Below, piece by piece: positions 10,716-20,908 of a stretch of 37,476 nt of DNA (positions are counted from its first letter, which is position 1; each line of letters starts with the position of its first letter). The DNA is from Mesaphorura yosii (Eukaryota; Arthropoda; Collembola; Poduromorpha; Tullbergiidae). Made by a program: the position numbers and the translations under genes. Where the stretch lies: positions 1-37,476 of the forward strand of contig WIXG01000572.1 of NCBI GenBank assembly GCA_009869945.1. Reading direction: 5' to 3'. The notes beneath the pieces are model-generated. The model did no database searches. It was given only the letters and a program-made list of their open reading frames with translations, and was not told the DNA's origin.

Positions 10716-11517
10716 GTACCGGCACCGACTCCAAAACCAATTGAAGGCAGGACACATACCTCCAAAATGAGAGCGAGATAGGAGAAGGAAAAAGTATGGC
10801 ACACCACAGCTTGAAACAAAAGTAACCAATGCGAGGCTAAGTGACCGAGGGCTCGGACATCCAGATTCGGTTTAGAAATTTAGAATGTTGCTGTACTTAG
10901 TTTAAGTTTTTTAGGCTGTACGAGTAACCCGATCGAGAGTCGAGATGTTCTACTATGTTATTCTCAGGACTACACCCCGATCAGAAAGGTTAAGACCACT
11001 TACTAATTCCTGTTTTTCTCATTGTTGATTGGACGGATTAAGCTCACATTGCAAGCATATTCTCACACTCTCAAGATGTATTGTCATGCAAATTTTCATG
11101 GAATTCCGATATCATGGAGGGGAGATATTAGTTAAGAACTAGAAGCAGAGTGATCAGAAAGGATATGACCACTTTACAAAATCGGATGTATTAGAAGCAG
11201 GGAAAAACGAGCGATTTTCAGATTGAGGTTTCTGGACAAAGGCGATATTGCGCGTTGGTTTGCAGTGTTTAGTCATGGCCATCAATGTTAAAGGAATCCT
11301 CGTGTTGGTGCGTTGGGCCGATGGAGTGGGTAACTGCCCAACTTCACTACCTTTCGCTTCAGAGGTAGAACGATCGTGCTCGAAGTTGCAGGTTCGTTGG
11401 GGGTGTCCCTGTGGTACTGGATTCCAACAACTGTTGAGCTCCACTGTGGTGATGACGAGTACAGAGTTGTTTGCCCAATCGGTATATGAATGGTTCAATA
11501 AATACAGGATTAAAGTC
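10716..11517. other. C10 3' region, with a diverged 24-bp direct repeat
   Basis: No protein-coding gene is supported. A 24-base unit (GATCAGAAAGG..A.GACCACTT) occurs at 10979-11002 and again at 11152-11175 with 21 of 24 positions equal. AATAAA at 11497-11502 could be a distal poly(A) site for C10. The frames at 11154-11498 (minus) and 11248-11571 (plus) lie over each other and show no domain. Confidence 0.4.
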
Positions 11518-12150
11518 CTATTTATCAGCTCTCAAACACGACTGACTCATTATTCCCATTATATAATCTAATGCGACGCGGGCTAGCGCATCCCGAGTCT
11601 GTCGGCTGTGCATTCTCTTGCTCTCTTCAAGAGCAAGAGAAAGCTTCTCATCTCCGCCTACGCTCCTCGCTCCGTTCCACTCGTCCGTTCCACGTCTCTT
11701 CCAGAGGCTGATTGATTGATTGATTTGGGTGTGTGATTGAATGTGAAACGTGGTAATTTGACCAAAATGTATAAAGTCCTCCGTCTGGTTTGTTGGGCCG
11801 TGTTCGATGAATGAAAACTCGAGGGCGGCAGAGTTGTTGATGCTCAATATGACGCGATTAAACACGGCGACGGTAGTTTTTGTAAAATATTCCAGTGACT
11901 GTTTTGATGGTATTTTCGACTTGAAGCTTCTACAGCCATTATCACACCATCGGACTTGCTCTTCTGTCATTTCTGGGTTAAAATCATTGAGTAATGCCAG
12001 AAGTGCGCATGTATACGCTTCTGCAGATTCGCCGACGCGTTGTTTGCGATTTGGGCATTTGTCTTCTAAAAATCGTGGATCGGTTTGTCTTCTGAAAGCA
12101 TCTGTTGATTGATTAGGTTTGTATCTAACCTAACTTAGGAGGTTAAGTAA
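11518..12150 (-). mobile_element. Remnant of a retrotransposon Gag region
   Basis: A minus-strand frame without stops runs from about 12150 down to 11518. Its upstream half has the look of retrotransposon Gag (Retrotrans_gag-like): a helical segment with KQRVGES..AY, followed by LLALLNDFNPEMTEEQV and a CDNGCR segment where family members have a 'GL' turn before the next helix. No zinc knuckle, protease, reverse transcriptase, integrase or LTR is seen on either side, so only a fragment is left. The downstream half, from about 11750, is not recognisable. It may belong to a Ty3/gypsy-like or related LTR element; the assignment rests on pattern only. Confidence 0.45.
11613..11641. repeat. Perfect 12-bp hairpin
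   Basis: Arm TTCTCTTGCTCT (11613-11624), loop CTTCA, perfect complementary arm (11630-11641). It shares the stem core TTCTCTTGC/GCAAGAGAA with the 16-bp hairpin at 19038-19072. Confidence 0.8.
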
Positions 12151-13700
12151 ATACAAACTAAGATTGTATCATCTTAGATATTATGTTTATCTTTAAATTG
12201 TTGCAAACTTGAGGAATTAATTGGTGTCAGTCCGCGAGGACAGAGCGTGTAAGCTCTTCAATACTCACAATTAACAAAAATTGTCGATTCTGGTCACATG
12301 TTAGCTCACTTCACCAAATTGTTGTAGTTCACACTAGGATTAACGTTGGCTATGCGGTGGGTTGTAAAGTCCACTGGAATCAGTAGGATATTGTTAATGT
12401 CAATTGTGAATCAATAAAATCAATTATGCTAATGTAAGAATGCGCTTCGTTGACCTTCACGATGGGATTTTATCAAACTTTCGTGATTTCGTAAAAAGCG
12501 CCGCATTTCCATGAAGGATGTCAATGCGTAATTATTTAATCCGTTAGCGATTTCCACCGACATGCAAGTAGTATGCTTAATTTAAGGAGCTGATCGCAAT
12601 AATCGTGAAGCATAAATTATATCATCGCATTCGTGCAAACACGAACGATTTCCTTAGCGGACAAGTGCAGTGCTACAGTGTATAATTCGTCGATTGCTGT
12701 GCCGGTAAGTAAAACCCAAACTCTTGTCTGCCTCGCCTTAATTAATTAGGCCAAACACGCCGACTGCAGACAGACTTGTCTGCTACCCCACTAGAAATAA
12801 AATCAAAGCCATGTTCAACTTAATTGGGTCTCGGTTTCGGCTTTATTTGTTCATTGCACCGACCAACACCGACACCGAATTCTGCGAATTTATGATCCGC
12901 GAATGGCAAATGGCAAGAGCACTTAAAATTAACATCGTCTATGACTATGGCTGGCCAACCGCAGTTTGCATTATTCAATTTCATCTTATCATTGGGAATT
13001 TTAATTAGTGGCTCGTGCACTCAAAACACAAGCGAGCGAGGAGGGACGAGAGTGAGACCATCGATGCGATTATTTTCAATTTCAGTTGCATTGTTCGACG
13101 ATCTGCATGAAGATTGAAGATTGCTTCTGGACTCTGGACAGACAAACAAGATTACGATGTACGAGCACAATTGCAATTGGCAATTACAAGAGGGAAGAGA
13201 TTGCGGAGATATGACAAGGCAAGAGTTTATTAGTACCTGTTGAGCCGTGTCCAGTGGCTTCTGCTTGCCGTGGGCCGTCGTCATTCCCAGCACAGCAGTT
13301 CAGCTATCAGTAGACGGACGCTAAGCGAATTACTGATAAGGACTGTCGGTCGTGTGTTGTTGTTCTCAAGCCGTGTGCTTTTTTGCGTCATGCTCTTCAA
13401 ATATTGTCAACCTTCTGCTGCTGTTGTGCACTTGACGTTAACCTAACAAATCAATCACATGCGAAAGTCACTGCGGACTGCGACAAGGCTCGGGCTCAAA
13501 TTCCTAATTACATGTACGCTCTTCATGTAATCCGATTTGTCAGCTAATTTGTTCTGCTTATGGTTGTATAATGCGTGGGCAGTGGACGAGTCCCAGGCAG
13601 TACTTCAGTGGCGAGCGTAGGCAATAGAATCGCAATTCGCAATCGTTCAGCAGCGTAGAAAGGCAGTGAAGTGGAGTGAAGGCAGGCTTCTTTCGCCAAA
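12151..13700. other. Gene-poor stretch upstream of the kinase, possible 5' UTR exon
   Basis: No coding gene is supported. A strong donor, CCG|GTAAGT, at 12704 may end a noncoding first exon of the kinase gene; a possible partner acceptor (GAAGGCAG) sits just before the kinase ATG at 13701. Another candidate transcribed stretch is around 13240-13450. The interval is rich in AATT-type words. Short frames at 12811-13446 lack domains. Confidence 0.3.
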
Positions 13701-15489
13701 ATGTCTCTCTGGCATAAATTAAAGAAACTTTACAAACCAATGCCAAAGCCCACAACGTCGCTTTTCCCAGCCACGCCTCCGACGACTGAGGCTCCGGTCC
13801 CTGAAATTCAAGTGCAGGAAGACTCTCACGAGCTGAATAATAATAGTGCTTCGAATGTGAGTGGGAAAAGTACGCCGAGGGGCTCACCAAAAACTTCTCC
13901 ACGCGCCTCATCAAATTTCGGCATGAAGGTGGGTGTTGGTGTCGGACTCTCGACGGATGGCCTGAACAATCCTCAGCTTTCCTCGACCCCATCGTCTCGG
14001 CACAACACGCCGAGGGGATCAGTTACCAACGCCGGAATGCTGCAGGTACCACGTAGCGCCTCCAGGCAAAGCAGTTTTGACATGGTAGACGTCGATTCCG
14101 GTGAGTAAGAGCTTTTCTGCTTTTGCGGCTTAGACGAGCTTCAGCAATTTGGGCTTTCTCCAGGAACAGGTTCTATGATCTCCGAAGATGAGACGACCCA
14201 CTTCGAAAGACTGCAGGCGGAGAGCCGCGCCAGCAGCCACCGTGGCAGCGGCAGTATTCTAAGTGGGAGCAGACCTCAGAGTGCGCGTGGTTCGACGTGC
14301 AGTACGAGCAGCAGCACCAAAGGCGGCGTCGGCGTCGAGCCCCACCACAGCAATGACAGTTCGAATTCCATCCACGTCCTCACTCAAAGTGCCGATCGGC
14401 TTCGGAAGCTTTCTGCCTCCTCCTTCGCATTCTGCCTTGAGAACGCCAAGCAGCTGTTTGAGACAAAGTGGGAGTTGGCGCTCGAAGCGGAGCGGAACCC
14501 CAACCTACCTCCCATCACAACGAAGGCCGATTTCTACAAGTACACTTGCATCGGGCACGGATGCTACGGTGACATTCTCCTCGTGCAGCACAAAAACAGC
14601 AGGCAATTTCACGCGTTGAAGATTTGCAGCAAGGCATTTGCCCAGAAGAAGAACCAGCTCGAAGGGCTCAAGTACGAGCGGCGGATCCTCGCCTCGATGA
14701 CGTTTCCCTTCGTCACGAGCCTGCAGTACTACTTTGAGGACTCACTCAACACGTACACCGTCATGGAGTTTGTGGCTGGCGGCGACATGTTCCATCACCT
14801 CCGCAAGCAGAAATACTTTCCTGAGAAGCAGGTCCGGTTTTACGCAGCGCAGCTCGTGCTCACTCTCGAATACCTACACACGGTGGGGCTCGTGTTTCGT
14901 GACCTCAAACCTGAGAACGTGCTCATCGACGTCGACGGGTACTTGAAACTGACTGACTTTGGGCTCTCAAAGCGGATCGACAGCGGGCGGAGGTGGACGT
15001 TTTGTGGGACGCCAGAATATATCGGTAAGCAAGCAGTAAGCGGCAGTAAAACTGTAAAACCTTGTCGGGCGACACCTTTTTTTAATCAGGCCCCACATTT
15101 TTGTTGCAGCCCCAGAAATCATTCTCTGCAGGGGATACAGCAAGGCCGTCGACTGGTGGAGCCTCGGCATTCTCCTGTTCGAGATGTACGTCGGGCATCC
15201 GCCTTTCCAGGGCGAGACTGCGCTTGACATTTACGAACGGATCGTGAGCAGCACGGAGCCCATCAAATTCATGCGCCACCACCCCCCGGACCTGAAAGAC
15301 CTGACCCGAAACCTGCTGCAGGTCGACCTCACGCGGCGGTACGGCAATTTGCGCAACGGAGTCAACGACATCAAACTCCATCGCTGGTTCGCCAAGACGA
15401 ACTGGGAAGCGATTTACCGCAAGCAGGAAACACCGCCGATGGTCCCCAATGTAAGGCACCCGGGCGATTCGCGCAACTTCTCCGTTTAG
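13701..15489 (+). CDS. PKA/PRKX-like AGC serine/threonine kinase with shortened C-tail
   Basis: Exons 13701-14100, 14164-15024 and 15110-15489 (both junctions phase 1) encode 546 aa. The first 250 residues are low-complexity Ser/Thr/Pro/Gly with SPKTSPRAS-like sites and are probably disordered. The kinase domain spans about 257-512: glycine loop GHGCYG, ATP lysine in ALKIC, alphaC Glu in KYERRIL, catalytic loop FRDLKPEN, DFG as TDFGLSK, activation and P+1 loop RRWTFCGTPEYIAPE with a PDK1-type Thr. This set matches PKA catalytic subunits, PRKX and fly Pka-C3. The AGC C-tail begins (PPMVPN..HPGDSRNF, equivalent to GDTSNF) but stops two residues later, so the hydrophobic FxxF motif that docks on the N-lobe is absent. 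AATAAA follows at 15605, so no further exon is expected. No PKA-type N-terminal myristoylation Gly is present. Confidence 0.9.
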
Positions 15490-16978
15490 CGTTTAGCATT
15501 CAGCCAGCGCAGGCGTCATTTAATATTTACAAATAAGAATTAAAACTTGACCCTTTTATGCTCAGATTTCTGCGATAAAAGTGTAAGTACGTAATTTACC
15601 GTCCAATAAAATTTTCCACGTAAAAATATGCTTGAAGGCTGAGTCGAGTCGAGTGAAGGGAAAATCCTTTAATCAGAATTGCGTATTATTTGCGTATTAC
15701 TGCAAATTCGATTGGGGATAACCGTAAATCCTCTAAGCTCATTGCCACTGATAAGCATCGAATCGAGCATCCAGCCTTGCTACTGTGCTGCTGCTACGAG
15801 TGATTGAAGTCAGTCAGACACTTACGTCCATGCGTCCATGCGTCCATGCGTCCATACGTCCATGCATCCATGTCATGCTCCATTGGGCCAGCACATGGAT
15901 TGCAACTGAATCACGTCAATTGATGAACGTATGATCGACTGTGACAAGACAATGACGCTGGTTACTTTGCGTGGCGATTGGACCAATGAACCTGGTTCTC
16001 GTGTCCTTTCGTGTTGGAGTCTGCGCCAAGAGCCTTCATGGACGGATTAGCCTTAAATCTCCCACAATTCTTTGAAAAATCGGGCCGACCTCTAAATCTA
16101 ATTAAATTCTCCGGAATTGGGCAGGTAAACAAGATAAAAGCAGGCATGGAACGGCTGAGGCTACGATTTATGATATGCATGGCATTGCACTTGTTTATCA
16201 GCTACAGTGAGCGGAAATTGAAGGCCACGCGGCCAACAGGCTGCTGCTCGTGTTGAGCAATTAATGGAAAGTGAGTAATAGTCTGGTCACTGGCCACGTT
16301 TAGTCACTGCATGGCCGGACACGAAACGGAGAGACTTTTGTGTGATTACATCATGAATTATGAGATGAGACGTGCATGAATCGCGCAGTACGTGTAAACG
16401 TGCAAAAGGCAGCAGGCAAATATTTGCGACACCCGGACGACATCGTGTATGTGACATATGATAAGGAGCGTACCATCAAGTCATCATGCTGAAAAGTCAC
16501 AGTCACAACGAGGATGATGATTTGATGGGACGACGTGAGAACGAATGGAACTTGGCTCCTACTGGATTGCACCTGCTCTAATCTTCTCGACACGACACTG
16601 CAATATTAGCAATTGGCAATTGGAACTCAAGCATTGAGCATTGATTGACTCATGCTAAAAGCTACAAATTGCGAACTGCGAATTGGAATTTGTAAGTGAA
16701 TATTGAATTCCAATAGACGAGTGCAACATTCCAGCTATGACTCGACAATTAATGAGCTGACAATGCAGGAATGTACCTGCCATGACTCACTCCAGCGACT
16801 AGCGCTCAATGTTCAGGAAATTGAACGCTTTAAGTACCATTTGGATTCGGACACAGAACGGAAATGTTCATGACATAATCCTTAATTGGGCCCCGTGTCG
16901 AGCGTAAATGGCTTGCGTAAGAATTTGAGTACAATTTTTATGAAGTCATGAGCGGATTGATGAGCTCAAGTCTAAATA
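15490..16978. other. Intergenic stretch with poly(A) signal, otherwise empty
   Basis: AATAAA at 15605-15610 ends the kinase transcript. A short tandem repeat lies at 15825-15872. From there to 16978 I see only AATT-rich, repetitive-looking sequence and short frames (15962-16593) without domain, codon or splice support. Confidence 0.5.
15825..15872. repeat. Octamer tandem repeat, six copies
   Basis: Six consecutive copies of CGTCCATG; copy four ends in A and copy six begins CATCC. Ordinary minisatellite-like slippage. Confidence 0.85.
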
Positions 16979-18095
16979 TTACAGTTCAATTAGCGAATTA
17001 GCGTAAATTTTATGCAAAACTTTGCGAAGCCGAGCTCGCAAATTGGTCAATCCGTTTCCGAGGCCCAGATTCAACGAACTCGAGAGCCTACGGGTCTGGG
17101 CCCGGGCGGACGAGTTGCCATCGGATGAAGAGCTCGAAGCGCGGGCGGCTCGGGGATCCCTTGTATTTGTATTTTTTGCATTCCCGCCACTCCCAAGGTC
17201 ATGGGCGCGGTCTCCCTCTCCCGACTTCACGTCGTCCGGTATAATTGAGAGCTCCGTAACGTTGTCCGGCATACTCGGAAATTTGCCTCCCGGGATGACA
17301 TCGCCCACACCGCCACCGCCAACGCCACCCATGCCCATGCTGAACGGATTTATGAACCTGAGCACTGAATCAAGCAAGTCACTGACGCCGCCGCCACCTC
17401 CACCGCTTCCGCCTCCACTTTGCTCCTGCGGCTGCTGCTGACCAGCATTAAAAGTGACCATCCTCATCAAAATTCCCTGAACCCTGGTAAGAAAGTGGAA
17501 TGCAAAGTCCAGAAATACGGAGTCCGCTAGGTTGGGCACGAATTGGTAGAACGCAATCCACCACGTGAGGAAAAACAGCATAGAGACCTTCAAGGTGACT
17601 GAGAGCGTGAGCGCTGCAGCTGCGGTAAGGTTTTGCTGCTGCTCTTTATTGTTCATGTCCTACGAGCGCGAGTTGTCCGATGGCGCCCCCGAAGAACGGA
17701 AAGCAAGCTCGTGCTCAAGCTCCGGTGGCGCCGGCGGTGGAGGCGAGGGTTTTGACGGAGACGGGAGTAAGCGGAATTTCATGTAGGCGACGAGGCCCAC
17801 GTTCAGAGTAAAGCTGAACGTCGCCGGAGCGTAGAAAGCCCAAATGTAGGGGCCGTCGAGCCAGTAGCTAAAGAAATTAAATAATTGGCATAATTGGCGG
17901 CTAAATTACAGCATTAAGTATATTTTGGTATTTGTGGCTTAGCACTTACAATTGACCTCGTACGCTCTCTTATTCAGCCCCGTCGGTACTCCCACGATGG
18001 CCGTGAGCCCAACGATGAAAATAGGCAGAATAATCCCGAGCCTTCCATAAATCCAAAGGGAGTACGGCTTAATTTTTGCGATTAACTCGAAATTA
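16979..18095 (-). pseudogene. Class B (secretin/Methuselah-like) GPCR fragment, TM4-TM7, damaged
   Basis: The minus strand encodes a recognisable second half of a class B seven-helix receptor. TM4 (LWIYGRLGIILPIFIVGLTA, 18095-17950) leads to a GTAAGT donor. The extracellular loop and TM5 (YWLDGPYIWAFY..FSFTLNVGLVAYMKF) begin at 17866. TM6 (LKVSMLFFLTWWIAFYQF) and TM7 (DFAFHFLTRVQGILMRM) follow, then a long Gly/Ser-rich cytoplasmic tail to 16979. Two faults break the model: the splice from 17950 to 17866 leaves the frame one base short, and the proline-rich loop between TM5 and TM6 holds an in-frame TAG (near 17660). No TM1-TM3 or ectodomain is found upstream within reach. It is therefore most likely a decayed gene, unless undetected introns or sequence errors explain both faults. 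Confidence 0.5.
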
Positions 18096-18110
18096 GCCCG
18101 ACATGCTTAC

Positions 18111-18282
18111 TTTTTGCCCTTGAAGCGACCGCCACAGAAGACAGAACCTGGTGGGCCGCGACCGCCACCCTCGATTGTTGACGCCAGCACGCGAGCGCAC
18201 TCCGGTTAGTCTTCTCTCGTGATGTTCAAGGTCGGTCACCGTCCGAAATTTCTTATTCCGATTGCGTTGGTGCTCCCCCAGC
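18111..18282 (-). other. Orphan exon-like open segment
   Basis: Bounded by an acceptor (TTTCTTACAG) at 18283 and a donor (CAAAAA|GTAAGC) at 18110, with one frame open throughout (arginine-rich, about 57 residues, no domain). It lies just upstream of the GPCR fragment on the same strand, but its phase does not join the TM4 frame. It may be a remnant exon of either neighbour. Confidence 0.25.
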
Positions 18283-18484
18283 CTGTAAGAAATCCGCAGT
18301 GGCCTAAGACCAGTCTGCCCGGTAGTGCTGCAGAACGCACGTGTCAGTTAGCTCGATCGGTGCACTGAGTCTTTACAGCACCACCGCACGCTCGCCGCCA
18401 GGCTCAGGCATTTGATTGGGCACACGAGCCTCCAGGTTTTGTTCTTGCATCGTGATCTCTTCGCGACTGCTGCACGGCCTCCTT

Positions 18485-18990
18485 TTAATCTTCCGGTGCC
18501 ACTACGATGACCTTCATCTCATCGTTCTCCTCCCCAAGTTTGATCATGCACCGATACTGGCCCGTGACGACCCGGTCCGGGTCCCATTTCACGGTGAAAC
18601 CGATGCAGGAGTCGAACTTGATGAGGTCATCGAAGGATCCTTCGGTCAATCCTTGCAAAGCAGGAAAATTTCGATCAAATCAGTCAAATGCGTTCAAATG
18701 CCGGAGAATTTTGAAATCTGCTGCCAACCGGACTGAAGAGCTGGAAAGTTGAGTTCCAGTTTTGTACCAGACAGGGGAGGATGACGTTCTCCTTCGCCTC
18801 GTCGAAATGCGCCTGGGCGGGGGAGGCGTCGTCCTTCTTTTCACTCAGGAAAAACGGGAAACTTTCTGCAGGGGCAAACCGGTAGGCAAAACCAAGCTCT
18901 TATCAGTAAATCAGTCTAATCAGTAGTTCCTGGTCTTACTTTCGATAAAGACGGTGAGGGGATGTTCTCTGACTCTTATCAGCAATATTA
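18485..18990 (-). pseudogene. Immunoglobulin-domain fragment, PDGFR/VEGFR ectodomain-like
   Basis: Three minus-strand pieces: up to 18940 (HPLTVFIE, donor GTAAGA), 18865-18768 (acceptor CCCCTGCAG; KENVILPCLV, the B-strand cysteine) and 18651-18485 (IGFTVKWDPDRVVTGQYRC, the E-F strands and second cysteine). Order and spacing resemble Ig domain 2 of VEGF/PDGF receptor-type proteins, where '(I/V)FV.D..PF' precedes a V.LPC strand and 'GF...G.Y.C' closes the domain. The last two pieces do not join in phase at the visible donor, and the frame stops soon after the second cysteine. No transmembrane or kinase part follows. This looks like a fragment or decayed gene; membership in the receptor family is tentative. 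Confidence 0.35.
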
Positions 18991-19037
18991 CATAAACACG
19001 TGATATTACGTGTAGGATTCAAAACCATGAAGTCCGC

Positions 19038-19072
19038 GCCCGTTCTCTTGCGCACAGCGCAAGAGAACGGGC
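19038..19072. repeat. Perfect 16-bp inverted repeat with 3-base loop
   Basis: Arm GCCCGTTCTCTTGCGC, loop ACA, exact reverse complement. It lies in noncoding DNA and is GC-rich against an AT-rich surround. It shares a 9-bp stem core with the hairpin at 11613-11641. Confidence 0.9.
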
Positions 19073-19282
19073 AAGATTTGGTGCGTTTAAAAGAAAGAGA
19101 AGAGATAAAACACGTGGACCAGTGATAGAGCGGAATGCATTGTGGGCAGGTGAACGACTGAATATTGACTAAGCAAAGACTTGCCCACTGGATTCTGCTG
19201 GTGACGCTTCTTTTACCGGGTAATTAAGAAAGGAGCTTAATTAATATGCACGACACACTCCGCGCAGGAAAACAAGACACTG

Positions 19283-19311
19283 ATAAGGAAAACTTGAAGT
19301 ATTTTCCTTAT
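19283..19311. repeat. Perfect 10-bp inverted repeat
   Basis: Arm ATAAGGAAAA (19283-19292), nine-base spacer, perfect complement (19302-19311). Second of three hairpins in this 0.5-kb noncoding stretch. Confidence 0.75.
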
Positions 19312-19511
19312 TCGGGGATGCAGACTCATTTTTTTGCGTTTTTCGGGCTTCCTGGAGGCGTTGCGAGTCAATTGTGCCCGGCCTGGGACTGATAAAGAAG
19401 GAAATGTGGGTGATGAACGTAAGGCGAATGGTGATGGACGACACGTTGATGATTAATAATTAACTAAGATTTTAGTTTTTCGAGTGTTGCAGATGTAGTC
19501 TTCTTCCCGTC

Positions 19512-19542
19512 GGATCCTTTTGCAATTCAAAAGGTGGGATCC
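19512..19542. repeat. Imperfect inverted repeat with GGATCC ends
   Basis: GGATCCTTTTG faces CAAAA-GGTG-GGATCC across a CAATT centre; pairing is broken by a four-base insertion. It lies about 16 bases beyond the end of the minus-strand chemoreceptor-like gene, so it could also act in 3' end formation. Confidence 0.6.
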
Positions 19543-19558
19543 TTGGTCGTCACTTTAA

Positions 19559-20908
19559 TTAATATGCTAGTGCCAGCAGAAGTGAGATGAAGGAATTCGT
19601 GAACAGAGCCACGTACTCAACTTTGGTCGACTTTTCAATGAAGAACAATGACCCAACTCGGCAGTAGAGCCTTCTGCAGGATGTCACCTGCCTCTTAAAC
19701 TCCTGCCCGCCCATCTGAGCACCTCGTCGTCCTCCGTCACCTTCACTTCCACCCCTGCCCCTCGCCTCCATCTCGTGCAGCGCGAATAGGAACTCGGTCG
19801 AGTAGTCGGGCACATGTGCCATATAGATGATTGGGCCCAGGACCTGTGACATGCCCATGAGCCAGATGAGGGGGAAGAGAACGTACACGTGTGGGGCAGT
19901 TGAGCGGTAGAGGCGGATGATTCCTAGGAGGGAGAAGGTGCAGGCGATCTCGTTCTCAGTTTTCCCAGTGGGGAACAGGGTTTTGGAGAATCCTTTGTTG
20001 TAGAATGTGTTCAGGAGAGTCAGGGATCGGTACATGTGCAGTACGTCAAGCTTACGGGAGGAGTGAAGGGTCCATTCTAGCCTGGAAGGGGAAGAAAAGG
20101 TCATTGACCAGTACTCGAGGTCATTAACTAAAGAGCGGGGTCATTGATTGTGACCAAAGTCATTGACCCGGAAAATTATTCCCCGTTCAAAGTCATAGAC
20201 CCCCTGTCGGAGTCAACCAACTTACCGCATTTTCTTGAACCAGTACATACTCGTGTTGACGTACACGTAGCCAACGTACAATGTGAACCATTTAATGAGC
20301 ATAAGTTTCCACATACTGTAGAATTCCATTGCCACCAGCGTCAGATGGACCCATAGAGTGCTCCAGGGCCCCTCAGGCACCATGGAGTAGTAGTTGTACT
20401 TGTTTCTGGGAGCCAGGATGCCGACCAGTGGTGTGAACGATGCAACCATGCCCATGTACATCGGCGTGAACCGCACTACCTTCTCCACCCAGTCTGGCGG
20501 TCTGTACTCATGCCCAGTGTATTCGCGCCCGGCACGCCGGTTGAAAAGCAGAAGCTGGTTGAGGATGGAGGCCAGGCTGGGCGCCGTGGAGAGGGCCTGA
20601 ATCTGGACCACTACGGTCATCGATGCGGCCAGTGTGAGCAGGGCGTGCATGACCACTGGAAATTGAAGGTTGGTGTAGTCCTCTCGGCTGTGGCCCAGTC
20701 CAGGTATTAAGCGGATGACCAGGAAGGTGGCATGGACAGTTCCGAGCAGGAGACTGGCGTAGTCCAGCACGGAGCCGTAAACAGAGGACCGCGCACTCAC
20801 AGGCGCCGCCGGATTCCGCCGGGGGTTCCAAGAAAACGGGAGCGTGAAGGAGGCGGAGGCGACACGCACCGTGCGGACAAGAAGTTCGTGCTCCCGCTTG
20901 GTCAACAT
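19559..20908 (-). CDS. Multipass membrane protein, chemoreceptor-like
   Basis: Two exons, 20908-20226 (donor GTAAGT) and 20081-19559 (acceptor TTCCCCTTCCAG, phase 2), encode 401 aa. The first exon has several hydrophobic segments (VLDYASLLLGTVHATFLVI, FPVVMHALLTLAASMTVVV, FTPMYMGMVASFTPLVGIL, LTLVAMEFYSMWKLMLI). The second holds FSLLGIIRLY and VYVLFPLIWLMGMSQVLGPIIY, a Gly/Arg-rich polar loop (GRGGSEGDGGRRG) and ends in FTNSFISLLLALAY. Size, topology and hydrophobic C-terminus recall lineage-expanded receptor-like families of arthropods, but the gustatory TYhhhhhQF signature is not seen and similarity to the receptor at 8.4 kb is not obvious. The ATG at 20908 is the first in frame. I would call it a candidate chemosensory or orphan membrane protein. 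Confidence 0.65.

Noticed and set aside
11710..11726. GATT microsatellite
   Set aside because: Four short units inside the Gag-like frame; too short to matter.
12122..12150. CCTAA/TTAGG words suggesting arthropod telomeric repeat
   Set aside because: Only two or three scattered units, no tandem array; chance level in AT-rich DNA.
14164..15489. Assigning the kinase as the main PKA catalytic subunit
   Set aside because: The N-terminus lacks the myristoylated helix of PKA-C and carries a long disordered part, and the C-tail is cut short; only a PKA/PRKX-like label is justified.
16011..16256. Plus-strand frame with cysteine-rich end in the kinase-GPCR interval
   Set aside because: It lies opposite another open frame (15962-16180), lacks domain or splice support and sits in repetitive DNA.
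17022..17441. Proline-rich plus-strand frame
   Set aside because: It mirrors the Gly/Ser-rich tail of the minus-strand GPCR-like gene and is explained by codon composition.
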